A stretch of 64,000 bases of DNA from NCBI GenBank assembly GCA_018340375.1, contig JAFFJZ010000012.1, forward strand, positions 1,302,001 through 1,366,000, given 5' to 3'. Position numbers and translations under genes: made by a program. Positions within the stretch are counted from its first letter, which is position 1. Every line of letters begins with the position of its first letter. Origin of the DNA: Gonatopus flavifemur (taxonomy: Eukaryota > Arthropoda > Insecta > Hymenoptera > Dryinidae). Below are positions 1 to 13,100 of the stretch, in pieces. The notes beneath the pieces are model-generated. The model was not told the DNA's origin. It searched no databases and saw only the letters and a program-made list of their open reading frames with translations.

Positions 1-102
1 CTGTATGAGTATAACACAATCATAGAAATTTCAAAAAAGGTTGCGACCCAAATGAAAAACCAAAACAAAAAGACCGATGATTCAAAATTCAGAGTTACTT
101 AC

Positions 103-192
103 TTCACCTGGAACGGACTCCTCCGTGGTCTCATTTTCTCCAAATTGTAATTTCAAGTGAACACCGGAAATCGGAATTCGTTTCACATTCAT
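103..192 (-). CDS. First visible exon of an M13 (neprilysin-like) gene that continues left of the window
   Basis: This 30-codon exon is homologous to the exon at 16055-16129 of copy A. Both contain a GVxLKL stretch followed by an acidic segment ending in SVP. It starts at an ATG (190-192) and ends at a clean GTAAGT donor (97-102, minus strand). The ATG may be the real start, but an acceptor-like CTAG lies just upstream, so it could be an internal exon. No hydrophobic signal segment is present. The next exons of this gene would lie at coordinates below 1, and bases 1-102 are its intron. The family assignment rests on its position relative to copy A, because the exon itself is not a conserved part of M13. 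Confidence 0.55.
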
Positions 193-2053
193 ATAAACTA
201 GAACTCACACAGGTGCAGAATATTATCAATTTGGCACATCTATTTTGTTCGATATGCCTTACAATACATTGAAATTATGACTCAACCTTTTTCCATTGCT
301 TATTCTTGACGGTATTCAACGCCGTAACGTTTCTGTACATTTGTTCAAATAATAAAACATTCTTTTGAGAGGAATTTGATTAGTATGATATATGGATTCT
401 AATTTGATTGGAATTATCTTTTCAAATTCATGTCAGGTACCAAAACTCTCCCTGTCAAAGCATCTTCTTCAATAATCTTCAAACACACCCAGAAGAATGG
501 TTTATTCGAATATAAACCTATACCGAGCATTTTATTGCATCCAATAAAATTTTACTTCATTCCAGTACATTTTATTTGGGCCGAATAAAAATTCATTTGG
601 ATGAAATAATTTTTTTATGTGATTCACCAAAACTTTAGTAGGTTCATATTGAAATAGAAATTTCATTGATTCAAACAAAATTCAGGCAATCCAAATAAAT
701 CCAAATATAAAATTTTCTCTGTAGAACTCCATATCGACCTATAGGTATTGAAGAGATTCAAATATAAATCCCTTCACTATTAAAGACATGTGACGGAAGT
801 ACCGTGACTCCTTGTCCGTGTTCCTGATTGGTTGTCAGTCATTTCCGTTTGATCGGTCGCACGAATTCGAAACCTCAAACAGGGGTAATGTGTGTGGGAA
901 TCTATGGAATAATTCTGAATCCTGATTGGTTACCCACCCTCCTCCCCATGGTCCATGTCATATTATATTATCTCAGCGAAAACGTTCGTTTGCGCTGTTT
1001 TCCCTTTTTCACCTTTTTTGATTAGGAGAAATGCGCAATTCATTCTCGTAACGAATGATTATTCTATTCAAACTTTATTTTCAATATATATCCATTCGTT
1101 TCATTTCGATCTGAAGCCAGTCTGTTTAAAGAAAATTCCCAGGTCGTACCTGAACATTGTATATACATTATGAACGAAGACCACCCTAGCGGTTGGGTCA
1201 GCTTAGTAATTGTAAAGAATTAACAACAAATCAATATAGTGAAATATAGTTATTTGTGAATTGCAAGTGCGAAATATCGCGATTTTTTCAACTTTGAGTT
1301 TTATGTGCGACAGGATGATATTGTTTCATTTGAATTTCCCTCAACTTTACGAAAAGGAACTGCCCTGAGATATCATGATCGGAAGAAACAAAAAACTGTT
1401 ATTTTAGCCCATCCTAGTATTCAAGCAATATATACTTCATTGCATTAGGATAACTTTCTTTATCATTCCGATGATTTTTCTACAGTGTGATGTAGATGTA
1501 CCAATGCCTGTACCAGTAGCAGACCTTTTATGTATAAATACAATTTAATGAGCCGAATATTAATTGTTTATTGAATTTCTATGCATCAAAACTTGCGGTA
1601 GGTTTTCATAAATGAAATTTTGATAAATATTTGGCAAATGATGAATTTTTGACTCAGTATATTGAATCAATACATAAAGGGTCAGCGACTCGCGCAGGGT
1701 CAAGCTTCAGTACAGTTACCATATCGTGTTGTCGTGTTCCAAATGTGTAGGCTATTTTATGTCGAATTCTTGATCTTCATAAAATTTTATTTTTGTTCTC
1801 GGTAGATGATGAACTTTAAATTCTGATTTGTTTCGTTTGAATATCATATTATGGATTTGTTACCTATGAATTCTCAAATTTTTTAAGTGCAATTGATTGA
1901 CGCATCAGAAATTACCCTAGAAGCGGCAGCGCAGTTGATAACATAACGATTGTACATGAAGTAAGGTTGATGACGTGGAATTCGTTCTCAAAAATTTGTA
2001 ACCAGATTGAAAAAAAATTGAATGTACATATTTTCACATTTTTTTGATACCAT
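193..2053. other. Intergenic stretch without recognisable genes
   Basis: AT-rich sequence upstream of the first M13 exon. Short open frames occur but have no recognisable domains or splice context. Bases 510-720 hold degenerate short repeats built around a TTTATT(T/C)GA-like motif. I see no RNA gene or promoter that I can support. Confidence 0.5.
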
Positions 2054-2280
2054 TCCTGGTCAAAAAAATCCATAGAATCTGACAAAATGACATTCAATGG
2101 GATTTAATCAGAACATTGTGCAAGATTCAATCAGATTTGGCAAGATTTGATCAGAATTACATTGAAAAAATACACTCATCTTATTAAATCTCATTGAAAA
2201 TGGTTGAATAGGATTCGGTCAGAACATTGTGCAAGATTCAATGAGATTTGTCGAGAATCAATGGTCGTTTTTAATCAGGG
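2054..2280. mobile_element. Small TIR element with AT target duplication
   Basis: The ends are TCCTGGTCAAAAA and, reverse complemented, CCCTGATTAAAAA. AT flanks both sides (2052-2053 and 2281-2282). Internally, a unit of about 90 bp built on AGAACATTGTGCAAGATTCA is repeated. A related truncated copy starts at 13481. It carries no coding capacity and is non-autonomous. Confidence 0.6.
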
Positions 2281-2508
2281 ATGTTTGATGCGTACATCTT
2301 GTTTAATGGAACTGATAATTGCACAATGTTCATCAATTTGAAACTCGTTTCAATAAACAATGATCAAACTTCCACAGATATGAATAGAAAACATATTTGT
2401 TTGAGGGCCATAGAATCCTTGAAGGAACAGACGAAATTTTGCAACATCTTTTCTGAACAATTGATAAATATAAATACGAATTTAAAATATGCATTGATAG
2501 AGTACGTT

Positions 2509-3653
2509 CCCTAGTGAAAATCGAGAATAGAAATGAATAAGGAAATTTGTATTGATTCCTACCCACTTTCAATGTCATTTTCTGTACCACTTTTGGACAT
2601 TGGCCTGCATAGAAATTTGGTTTATCCATTTCATTCCATAACAATGGATTAGGAAAAGTGAGGATCAAGAATGGGAATGGATAGGGAAATTTGTATTCAT
2701 CCCTACCCACTTTTAATTTCATTTTCTGCACCGTTTTTTGACATCGGCCCTGAATAGGGATTCGTTGTATCCGCTTTAATGCATGAAAATGAATTATAGT
2801 TTAATTGGGTTTCCATTCGAATTAAATATTATTTCAATGTCACTTTATATTTCAATTGTAATAAGATTCCTTTATCTTTTCCAATCCCGAAGAATGGATT
2901 CAAGTGTACATCTGTTCATTCATTCTAATCTTCAATAAAATATGAATCCACTCTATCCATTTCAATATATCAAAATGAATTAGAGTTGATTATGATCTTC
3001 AATGAGGATTAAATACCATTCTGAATGTCACTTTATCTTTCGATTGTAATAAGATGCCTTTACCTTATTCAATCCACAAAAATGGATTTCAGTGTACATC
3101 CGACGATTTATTCTGATCTCCAATAAAATATGAATCCGCTCAATCCATTTCAATACATGAAAATTCATTGGAGTTAATTATGATTTTCAATGAGGATTAA
3201 ATACCATTCTGAATGTCACTTAATCTTGCGATTTTAATGAAATATCTTTATTCTATCCAATCCCAGAAGATGAATTCAACAAAGTATATGTGGATTCATT
3301 CTGATTATCAATTTAGAGATTGAAATGAATAGGGGATGAAAAACGATTGAAACGGATTCAATGTCTATACCGTGATCAGTATAAAAATGGGTTGAATTAT
3401 CGCGACTTGAAAATTCATTACATGTGATAGAAATTATATCCCAACTTTAGCATTGAGAAGGATTAAAAATTCAAATGGATAAAAATGTATGAAATTTTTT
3501 TACACTCTCATGAATACAATTATATTGAAATAAACTTCAGAAGGCATTGGATAGACTCCTTACTTCTCTTGGAATAGACGTCATAGAAATAGATTCGAAT
3601 GAATTCAGAAGGATAGAATTCCAATCCATTCCTATTCCCCATTTTCACTAGGG
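2509..3653. mobile_element. 1.1 kb TIR element with CCCTAG ends and TT target duplication
   Basis: The left end CCCTAGTGAAAAT is mirrored at the right end as ATTTTCACTAGGG, and TT flanks both sides (2507-2508 and 3654-3655). The interior consists of repeated blocks of about 180 bp: AATGTCACTTTATC(T)TT, then an AATCC-rich block, then TTCATTCTGAT. Open frames inside are by-products of these repeats. Non-autonomous. Confidence 0.75.
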
Positions 3654-4351
3654 TTGCTAAAATTGAGCTTTGAATATCAAATCAGAACTGCACATGATTT
3701 CTCAAAATCATGCAAACGAATATTACAAACATATTAACTTATGAATTTTAACAATTCTCAACTTATTTTCTCATGTTTAGGAATCGCTTTCGGATAAGGA
3801 AGTTCAATCCGTTCGAATGACCAAGAGGGGACACCAATTTTCCAAGAGAACCAAGATCTCCGAACGTTCACGTACATTCGTTGAATGTTCCTTGAACGTA
3901 GAAATGTCCGTACGTTTATCGAACGTTTGTTGAATATTTACTGAACGTTTGGCGGCCATCTTGTTCTCTTGGGGTTGGAACCAATGCAGTGGTGGATCCA
4001 GCAACTTGTCAATTTCTCTCTCCGTCTATTCAAACATGCTGGTTAGAAAAGGATGCGTGTTTAAATGGACGGAGAGCTGAATGCACACTCAGAGAAATTC
4101 CTATAGTTACCTTAACTAAAACGTCTCAACCAAATATTTTCAGTAAAAGTTACTGGAAGTTTGATTGATTCAATCAAGAGAGTAAAATTGATATAATTGA
4201 GCAATAATTGTTCAACTATACTCCCTTGGCTGAATCAATCAAATTTTCAGTAGCTCTCATTACACTGTTAAAAATTTCTGGACAAAACTTCATATACACG
4301 TGACGGAAGTAATTTCCAATCACGTAACTGAATATTCAAGGTAAATGTGTA
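3654..4351. other. Repeat-rich spacer
   Basis: Holds a short run of GAACGTT-type repeats (about 3855-3950) and, from about 4090, the left part of a CACTCAGAGAAAT-ended element whose right end I could not pair. No gene is recognised. Confidence 0.4.
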
Positions 4352-4550
4352 CACTGAGAAAAAATATAGTGGAGCCAATCGCATATGAGTTTGGATACGG
4401 CGAATCTCGCCACGTGGTTGACTCAATTGAATATCGATTGAAATGACCGAATGAGCATTTACTTCAATCGATATTCAGTTGAGTCAACCGCGCGGCGAGA
4501 TTCGCCATATCCAAACTCATATGCGGTTGGCTCTATTTTTTTTCTCAGTG
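4352..4550. mobile_element. 199-bp near-perfect hairpin element with TA duplication
   Basis: The two arms are inverted copies over about 85 bp each, beginning CACTGAGAAAAAA. TA flanks both sides (4350-4351 and 4551-4552). The arms match well enough to fold into one long hairpin, and the loop is about 25 bp. It is one of several CAC(T/G)G-ended elements here. Confidence 0.85.
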
Positions 4551-4593
4551 TATGAAATTTCGATTACGAAACGATACATAAATATGTGATATA

Positions 4594-4845
4594 CACTGAG
4601 AGAAAGGTACCTAGTTGGGACAATTAAATGTTAGCTACTGCAGCTAGATTTTTATTTACCCTTGCCAGACTCTAGTTGGGGTAAATAAAAGGCTAGCTGT
4701 CTGAAATCTGAATAAAATCATTTATTCAGTGGGGATAAGAAATATAGTTGTGACCAATAAAATTTAGCTGACACAACTAAATTTTTATTTACAGTGACTG
4801 AATTTACTAGCTGTCGACTATTTGAATAGACCCTTTCTCTCAGTG
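4594..4845. mobile_element. TIR element with CACTGAGAGAAAG ends
   Basis: The left end CACTGAGAGAAAGG is mirrored by CCTTTCTCTCAGTG at the right. The flanks are TA and TG, so the duplication is imperfect. The interior contains TAGTTGGG and TAGCTGTCTGAA motifs shared with the neighbouring element at 5030-5976. Confidence 0.7.
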
Positions 4846-5029
4846 TGATACAGTAAAAATTTGAAAGTTCAATTACTTGTGAATGAATTTTCAACGGTGT
4901 AGGAATATTGAGTTGAGATGTTCCAGTTACAGTAACTTTAAAAAATTCTCTTAGTGCAGGCAGCACATATAACATTATCAAAAAAATATTTTACTCACAT
5001 TTTCAATCTAAGGAAATTTATTGAGATCA

Positions 5030-5976
5030 CACTGAGAGAAATCGCTTAGTTGCGTGAGCAAAAATACTTTAGTTAATAATCTTTTAGTTGATTTGAATAA
5101 ATCTGTATTCGATATAAATGAAAATTTGTTTGCGGTAGCAAAAACAATGATTTGACGTCTATTCATTTCAAATAAAAAAATTCAGTTAATAGTAGCATAA
5201 GTAATTTATTTGTGACAACCAAAAATTCAAGTTCTTCGGCAAATAGAATCTGATCACGCATGCGCTGACAACCATTCCATCATTTTCAATTGTTTCACCG
5301 GCATTTCCACCCATGTATATTTTTCAACGACACGCCTGCAATCGCGTGCAACGGCGATACAGAATTTTGGATTTTATTGTTGGAAGAATAGATTACTCCA
5401 TAGCGAAAGTTTTCAGTTTCATTGGTTTAAAGGTTTTTGGAACGTTTTGTCTGAAGAATATTCGTACAAAATCTTCTTTTATGCAGTGAAATTGTGCTAA
5501 AATATGGAGCAAGTGGAAATGCAAAGAATTTTTCAGAATCTCTCCTGACTAAATATCCTCAGCAAAAATCATTGTAGTTATTCTCCAGACCTTGCAAGAC
5601 CTTACGATGCCCTTGCGAGGGACTTTCAAGGCCTAGCAAGGCCTTGTATTAACCTAGAAAATCACTGGAGTCATTTCTAGCAAGGTTGTTTAGTGATTTG
5701 ATTTTCAATAACCAACAATATTTCAGTACAATCATATTTCATCGACTAAATAATTTAGTTGAAATAACGTTTTGATTTACTTGGAATATTTGGTTAGCAC
5801 AATGTCAAAATATTCATTTGTGAGAAGTGAAAGTTTTAATCAATCCAACTGAATTCAATTAACTAAAAACAAAATCCGTTGATTTGAATAAAAGTCTAGC
5901 TGTCTGATATATGAATAAATTGTTTTGCTTCTGTGGCTAGCGTTCAGTTACAGCAACTATGTGATTTTTCTCAGTG
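5030..5976. mobile_element. 0.95 kb TIR element with CACTGAGAGAAAT ends and CA duplication
   Basis: The left end CACTGAGAGAAAT is mirrored by ATTTTTCTCAGTG, with CA on both sides (5028-5029 and 5977-5978). The block at about 5570-5700, rich in CCTTGCAAGG motifs, looks like a separate small insertion. Sub-terminal motifs are shared with 4594-4845. No coding capacity. Confidence 0.7.
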
Positions 5977-6050
5977 CATACAAATTATTTCTCAACATAT
6001 TATAAAGTCATTTCAAATATTTGGAAGTTTCATATGATTATTTGGAAGTA

Positions 6051-6642
6051 CCCTAGTAAAAAACGAACATACACGAAAAAAACTGAACTGTTAATTTTAC
6101 CAGAATGCCGGTTACTATATGGACAGCAAGGAATATCTGTGACTTTTACTGGAATCCTTGTTAAATTTACCGGAGCCCTTGTTAAATCTGCCGGAGACTT
6201 GATTCATTTAACTAGAATTCCGGTTAAAATAGCAGTAATTCTTGCTGTCCATATATTAACCGGAGTATTTTTTTCCGTGTATATGACCCATACATAATCC
6301 ATACATAATACATATAAAAATCATATATGATTCATATATCAAAATGCATGGAATCATATACAATCCATATTTAATCCATATGTGATCCATATATGATCAT
6401 ATATGACTCTTATATAATCCATATAAAATCCATATACGAAAAATATTTCATATGTGACAGAATTTCTTCACATGTATGGGAAAGTCTTGCATCGAAAGGT
6501 CATATATGGATTCTGTATGGGCCATATATGATCATATACGGATTCAATATGGATTGCGTATGAATTATATATGGTCATATATGACCATGTATGGTTTCTA
6601 TATGCTTTATGTATGTTCTTATATGATTCATTTTCACTGGGG
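6051..6642. mobile_element. TIR element (CCCTAG/CCCCAG ends, TA duplication) filled with ATATGATCCAT repeats
   Basis: The left end CCCTAGTAAAAA is mirrored by TTTTCACTGGGG, with TA at 6049-6050 and 6643-6644. Most of its right half (6285-6630) is a tandem array of short ATATGAT(C)CAT-like units on both strands. A second element is nested at 6072-6279. Confidence 0.75.
6072..6279. mobile_element. 208-bp CACG-ended element nested in the preceding element
   Basis: The left end CACGAAAAAAACTG is mirrored by TTTTTTTCCGTG, with TA on both sides (6070-6071 and 6280-6281). The interior is a partial inverted repeat (ACCGGAATTC-type motifs in both arms). It shows that the CACG elements moved after the host CCCTAG element was in place. 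Confidence 0.8.
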
Positions 6643-7185
6643 TAGCAGAACATGAAGCGAAGGCTAGTACCATAAATTCTTAGAGACCATCAATACATTA
6701 CGTGACGAAAAAACAGCGCGATACCAATACCCTTTTCTCTACCCCTGCCCCTGCCTTTTAACACATTGATAGCACAATTCCGACCACGCCTTCAATAATT
6801 CCGTGGCACCAAGTATAACCGCCTTTCCCACAACTCATAAGTCTATGATTGAAAAAGTCAAGTGCAACTTTTGATTTTGTGATTCGAAGAAACTTTTCCA
6901 TAGTCATCAAATGAGTGTTCTTAATTTTCTTCCGCCATATTGTGTACTTCTCAAAACCTTACTCCTCAGTTAACATCATTGATCTCAAAAAACCATAGGA
7001 TATAGTTTGCAGGCTTTACTATTCAAAAGTTTTTCAAATCGTCGTTTGGACCATGATTCACAATACATTAATAGCTCATTTTATAATCTAAAAATTGTAT
7101 ATTTGGTTACAAAATGGTTATTACAAGGATACAGGAAAAAAACATCAAATTCTATGCAGTTGATAATGAAAACACCAGCCAACAT
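6643..7185. other. 3' flank of M13 copy A
   Basis: No gene is seen. Bases 7040-7185 match the 3' flanks of copies B (about 21715-21823) and D (about 35240-35362), for example through shared ATCTA(C/A)GAATTGTATATTTGG-like and AATTCTAT(G/A)CAGTTGA blocks. They are therefore the duplicated 3' untranslated region of the array genes. Confidence 0.5.
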
Positions 7186-10100
7186 TCAGCCCCAAAATAT
7201 ACATTTTTCAAGTGGATTCATAAATTTTTGTTCGTCGCAATCGAAGCTTGATCGAAATACGTTTGAATTGCGCAGCACGTTATTGACTTTCAATGCGGAT
7301 GAGTTTCTTTTATCCTCCTTGTACATACAATACGTCTGTAATAGAAAACAAATAAACAAATCAAAGAGGATGAGAAATTAAAATTTCAAAATAGACTTAC
7401 AGTGGCCCAATTTTTTATAAATTCTTGCTCCATATACTTCATAGACTTATTCTCGAACTGCATTTCACCTCTACGAAGTGCAACGCCAAATGCGCTGTAG
7501 ATGGTTTGGAAAGCCGCAATGTCGTGCAGATATCGTTCCATCATCTCATTATACTCTGTCTTTTATAAATAGTGAGAAATGTACATAGATATGTGCGTTT
7601 AAGAATGCAATTCTCGAAATCATTCATTGTCTCACCTTGAATTCTTCATCAGTGACCGATTGTTTCTCGAGAAACTGCAAATTATATTGATTTCGGATAC
7701 ATGCTGTTCTATTCAAGAAGGCGTCGAAAACTCCGTCATCCCACGTGACATTTCTTGAAAATGTTCGAAAATCAAACCCTGCGATAACACAGATATGCAT
7801 TCATTATTCTCATCGCACTAGCTCCACAACAATGAATAATTTATGCTCAAATCAAATCATTGAGTTTGGAATGGAGTGGAAATGAATATCACAACTGTCA
7901 AGTCTCCAAAATCTATTCAAACCTCACATCTCTCTTACAAATAGTGGTACAGCTCATAAGAACCTCACTATTCTGATCCCGATCCGAGCATAATTTATTT
8001 CCGTGAGAAAATTGATGAAATTTACACTGTACTATTGTTTTTTAGTTACTTCTCACCTCTCTGTAAAATCACCTCATTCAGAAATAGACTAATTTTGTAG
8101 CCTAAGGTCGCATAAGATATCTTCCTGTAAATTTGGGGATTGTAATTGAATTTCGTTTTCATATGTAACGCGTAGTACTCACTTTGATAACGTTGGGGAC
8201 AGACTTGGGCGATGCACATAACCGATTGGCAAATCTGTTTGAATAGTCAGAATGAGAAAGTTAGATAAACAGCCCGTACAGCACCGGACATTTCTACGTT
8301 GTCTCCACGTGGAATCTTCGTTCATCCACGTTCTATCCACGTCCACCATTTATCCATGTAGAGTCCACGGAGATGCGACGTAGAAATCGGTGGATGTGGT
8401 ATTAGGGAGGGGAAGATTTGTACACGGAAAAAAGAACATGGAGGAATTTATCACCGTTTCAAGCCTTTAAATGGACATTTTTACAAAATATATTGAGAAA
8501 AATCTATTTTTGTCTCATAGTGTGAATTATTCGATAATATATTTTGTAAAAATTCCTATTTGAAGACTCGAAGTGAGGCGTTGTCATCCTGTACCGTAGA
8601 TTTCTCAATTTTTTTTTCCGTGTATAGCTATTAGGTGTACAAATAAGTATCCGCGGTTTTTTATAAAAAATTAGGAATTTATTGTAAAGGAAAAGTACAT
8701 TACGTTTTATTCAAAGTATTTTCCATCATTTGCCACTACTTTTCCCCATCTTTCTGGCAACATTCGGATACCTCGTCGAAAAAACTCTTCATCTTTTGAC
8801 GCTATCCACAAATCTACCCAATTTTTGGTGTCTTCATATGATGTGAAGCGCTGCTCAGACAGACCATGTGCCATCGACCGGAACAGGTGATAATCAGAAG
8901 GGGCTAAGTCTGGTGAATACGGCGGGTGGGGTAAAACTTCCCAGTTGAGTGTTTCCAAGTATGTTTTTACCGGCGCCGCAACATGTGGACGAGCATTATC
9001 GTGTAAAAGAATAATTTTGTCGTGTCTGGAGTAGTAATGGGCGCGTTTTTCCTTAAGTGCCCGACTCAATCTCATCAATTGTGTTCGGTAGAGAGCTCCA
9101 GTAATGGTTTCGCTTGGTTTCAGCAATTCATAATACACGACACCAAGCTGATCCCACCAAATACACAGCATGAGTTTTTTTCCATGAATATTCGGCTTAG
9201 CTGTCGATGTTGATGGTTCGCCGGGCTTAACCCATGACTTTCTCTTCTTTGGATTATCGTAGTGAATCCATTTCTCGTCACCAGTGACTATACGATGCAA
9301 AAAACTCTTTTTTTTATTCCTGGCAAGCAGCATTTCACTCATGCATAATCGGCGTTCAACGTCTCTCGGCTTTAGTTCATATGGAACCCAATTTCCTTGT
9401 TTTTGAATCATTCCTAACGATTTTAAACGATGTGAAATTGCTTGTTGAGTCACTTGTAGAGTAAGTGCAAGTTCTTTTTGCGTTTGGGACGAATCTTCCT
9501 CCAATAGTACTTCTAATTCCATGTCTTCGTACACTTTCGGCCTTCCACTGCGTTCTTTGTCTTTAACGTCAAACTCACCGTTCTTAAACTTTTGAAACCA
9601 TTCCTGACAACTTCTCTCACTTAAAGCAGCTTCACCATATGCTTCTAGAAGCAATCGATGCGCCTCAGCTGCAGATTTTTTCACATTAAAGAAGTAAATC
9701 AAAAGTTCCCGCAAATGATGCTTATTCGGAATAAAACTTGACATTTTTGCACGAAAAAAATTACGTGATGCTGATACGGAATCACTAGTACTTTAAGGTT
9801 ATGGTGTTGCCAGATGACTGAACTTGGGATATTACGTTTTACATCTGACAATTTCTCCATAACCTTCTGGTGGGGCCATCTTTTGACAAACCGCGGAAAC
9901 TTATTTGTACACCTAATACATCAACTGAATTTCCATTATTGCAACAAGACAGACATTTTATTAGCAAGACCAACTAAAATTTCTGTGCAATAACGGAGGT
10001 TGAGTTTTAGCAGCTGGAAAATAACTGTCCATCTCACTGATGATTTATTTTTTTGGCGAGAATAATTATAATATGAATTCACTTATGATACCCCTCTCAG

Positions 10101-13100
10101 CGGAAACTTGAGGTTGATGTTTCAGAATATCTAGCTCCCTAGAATGATTTTATAGAAATGTACACGTATGCATTATTATTATTTATACAAAAATTTATAA
10201 ACAACGTTTTTTTCTTGCAGTAGAATGTCACCCGCGGATTTTGTTAACGTGGAGTATTCGTATTCCTTGAAATAACGTCTCGCATTCAAAATAGAAGTTA
10301 GATGATTGTCAGACACTTCGTACTTTATAAAATTGTATGTACTATTAATTGAAATTCGTATAATAGATTATCGAATCTAGGATTTTTAATATTTACTTGA
10401 TATAGCGGCTCCAGCAAATCGTAATCGGTATATTTCTTTTTGCTACCGACGATAACAGTTACGAGATTGATTTGGTCTTCTGCCCATTGAATGGCGGCAT
10501 CCGATATGATTCTCGTCGATTTGACGTGGCTCCGGAGCGCGTTCTTTATCTCTGCTATCAAATGTAGGGCCTTGAAAGGAGTATATTCTCGGTATTCGCT
10601 TGTTCTCTTGAAACTATTCAACTTGATAATGGATTGAAATTTAATGATTTTCTTACCTCGTCTCTGGATTTCTGGGGAAACCACTTATTGAGATACATAT
10701 AATTCAACGCTCTTAGCATATAAAGTTGATAGATACAGATGTACAATTTTTTGCAAATTCATATACTTCGTACTTTGGAAAACGCAGTCCTATCGTGTAA
10801 TGAACGGCAATGGCTAAGTGTCTTGATAATCTCATCAGATCATTGCTGGTTTCCGAGATATAAGTTTCCAGAAAGTGAAGTTTGATATGATTAGCTGTGG
10901 ATATATACGCTTGGTAACATTTTAAGGACGATAAAATTAATTGAATCTGATTGAATCTTCTTAGGCATTGAACCAGTTGGATTGAACGATTACAATCGAT
11001 TAAACAAATGTAGCATGGATTTTTGTCTTGAACAGGGAATGAACAGCGAATGATCAGATGAGTCTCTGAATCAGAATTAGGGAAACGTACTGAGAAATAG
11101 TGCTCCCTTCCAACAATTTAACCAGTGCAAGACTTAAATCCATTCTCATTCATAACGTATTCTTTAGAATGTTCAATGTTTATTTGATTGATTCAATAAA
11201 ACTCCATTCAAATCAACTAAGTATTTTGATGGAACTGTTCAATTGCATATTGTTTCCGAAAATATTTTTTCTCAATGCAAAAATTTATCGTCAGTTACTG
11301 CTCAGTGCTTCATCAGTTAGTTACTGGCCAGGGCCTCGCCAGTAAACTACTTCTTAAGCAGTAGATTAACTTACAAAAGAATACTACCCAACTAATTCAA
11401 CTCGTAATTCAATTCAAAGTATCATGGAAAGATATGTCGACACATTCCTCAATCTCTCAAGAGACTAGAAAGAGAATAACGTGTCTCACCATGAGCGTGG
11501 CCAGAGTCCAACTATTGTGGGTGCCAAGGCCCAAAATCTCACTTCTCGAACTCCCTGCATAGAAATTGGGGTTTCATTTCGATTTTGGTAGTGACCTCCG
11601 AGATCTAGTGTGGTTGACATGGCACCCGCGACACCCATCGTGGCCACGCCAATGTGTCTCACCTGTACAATGAGGACCATACCGCCGCATCAAGTTCCTC
11701 AGCGCTATCATGTGCTCTGTGTCTACGTACACTTCGGTGGTCGAGGTGATCTCGACTCCAGTTGCGTTAATAAATACATCTCGGAGAAAAGACTCCCAGT
11801 TCATTTCCGGCTTTGATTGCAACAAATTGAAAGAACACAAGGAAGTTAGAATTACACTAAATAAAATACATTGTTCCGACGACAAAAGTTCTGTTATTTT
11901 TGATCAAGAGTATTCGTTGGAATGTGAATCACAAAATTTTTTGTACAAAACAACAAAACTTTTCTTATAATAAAAAAATATTTGAATAATGGTGATAAAA
12001 TTTGTATGGTCATTCATTTTCTGAAAATTCTGTTCAGTTTATTCATTTCAACATTATTAAACGATTGGATTTGATCGGTATGCGTGAAAATCAGGTGGTT
12101 TTATCATCTCAGACAACACATGGAGTTCATTTCTTAGATACTGTTTTTTTTGTATTGTTAAATTTTTCAGAAAACCCACTAAAATAGGAAAATATTGAAA
12201 AGAGCAGAGCAGGGTTTCAGTATCATCATATGAATTTCCAAGTTTTTTAGTAGAATTACTGAAAAATAGGTATTTCTACCAAATTTGTTTTGGTGGAATG
12301 AGCAAAATGTCGATAATCTTCCCGAATTCGGCTTTGGGTTCATTGCTGCCTGAATTGCCAAATAATTTATTGGTGAATTGACGGATTTTTCCACAGTGAA
12401 TCTGTTCTTGTTCTCCATGCTTTGAGCTTCGCGTAGTTTAGAACCCCTTGATAAATATTTTTGAACCCCCAGCGAGCAAAATAGTTCACGATGTATTTAT
12501 AGTTGCCATTTCATGCTTCGAGGACCTGATTTGAACTATTTCACAATCACTTAGAATAATACGTGGATCAGTTCTGTGCAAAAGAGATATTTACCCAATC
12601 TGTTTGATCCATCGAAAAAAGACATTGAAGTTCTTCTACCGTTTTTCGAGTATGTACAATAATTTTTCCTAACTTCGCGATCTGGAAAACAAGAAAAATC
12701 CCATGACATATGCTGATTTTTATGTTACGACTCCAAATTCGCAAAAAAATGTACATTGGAAAATATTGAAATATCCGTGACAAATAAATGAAATATCGGA
12801 TATGTATTAGTTGTCTCAATAACAGATAATTTTGTTTTCACGTGAAGGATATAATAACGGACGTTGTTAGAATTTTCATTTGAAGATTCGAAGTGTTTCA
12901 AAATTGAGTGACATGTGAGATAATAATTACATCTTTTTCTCAATGAAAGTTTTATGGATATCGAATGGGTAGGAACTTTCGAGTGGTTGAGATAACTTTT
13001 ATTTGTTTTCAAATGCAGTTTTGCGGGCCTGGAGTCATGAAATTCGAATTTTACACGCTGTACAACAAATTTTGGAAAATTTTACCGAGATTTGTGCGAA

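Noticed and set aside
2333..2731. 132-codon minus-strand frame with internally repeated peptide
   Set aside because: It crosses the boundary of the element at 2509 and repeats only because the DNA is a tandem repeat.
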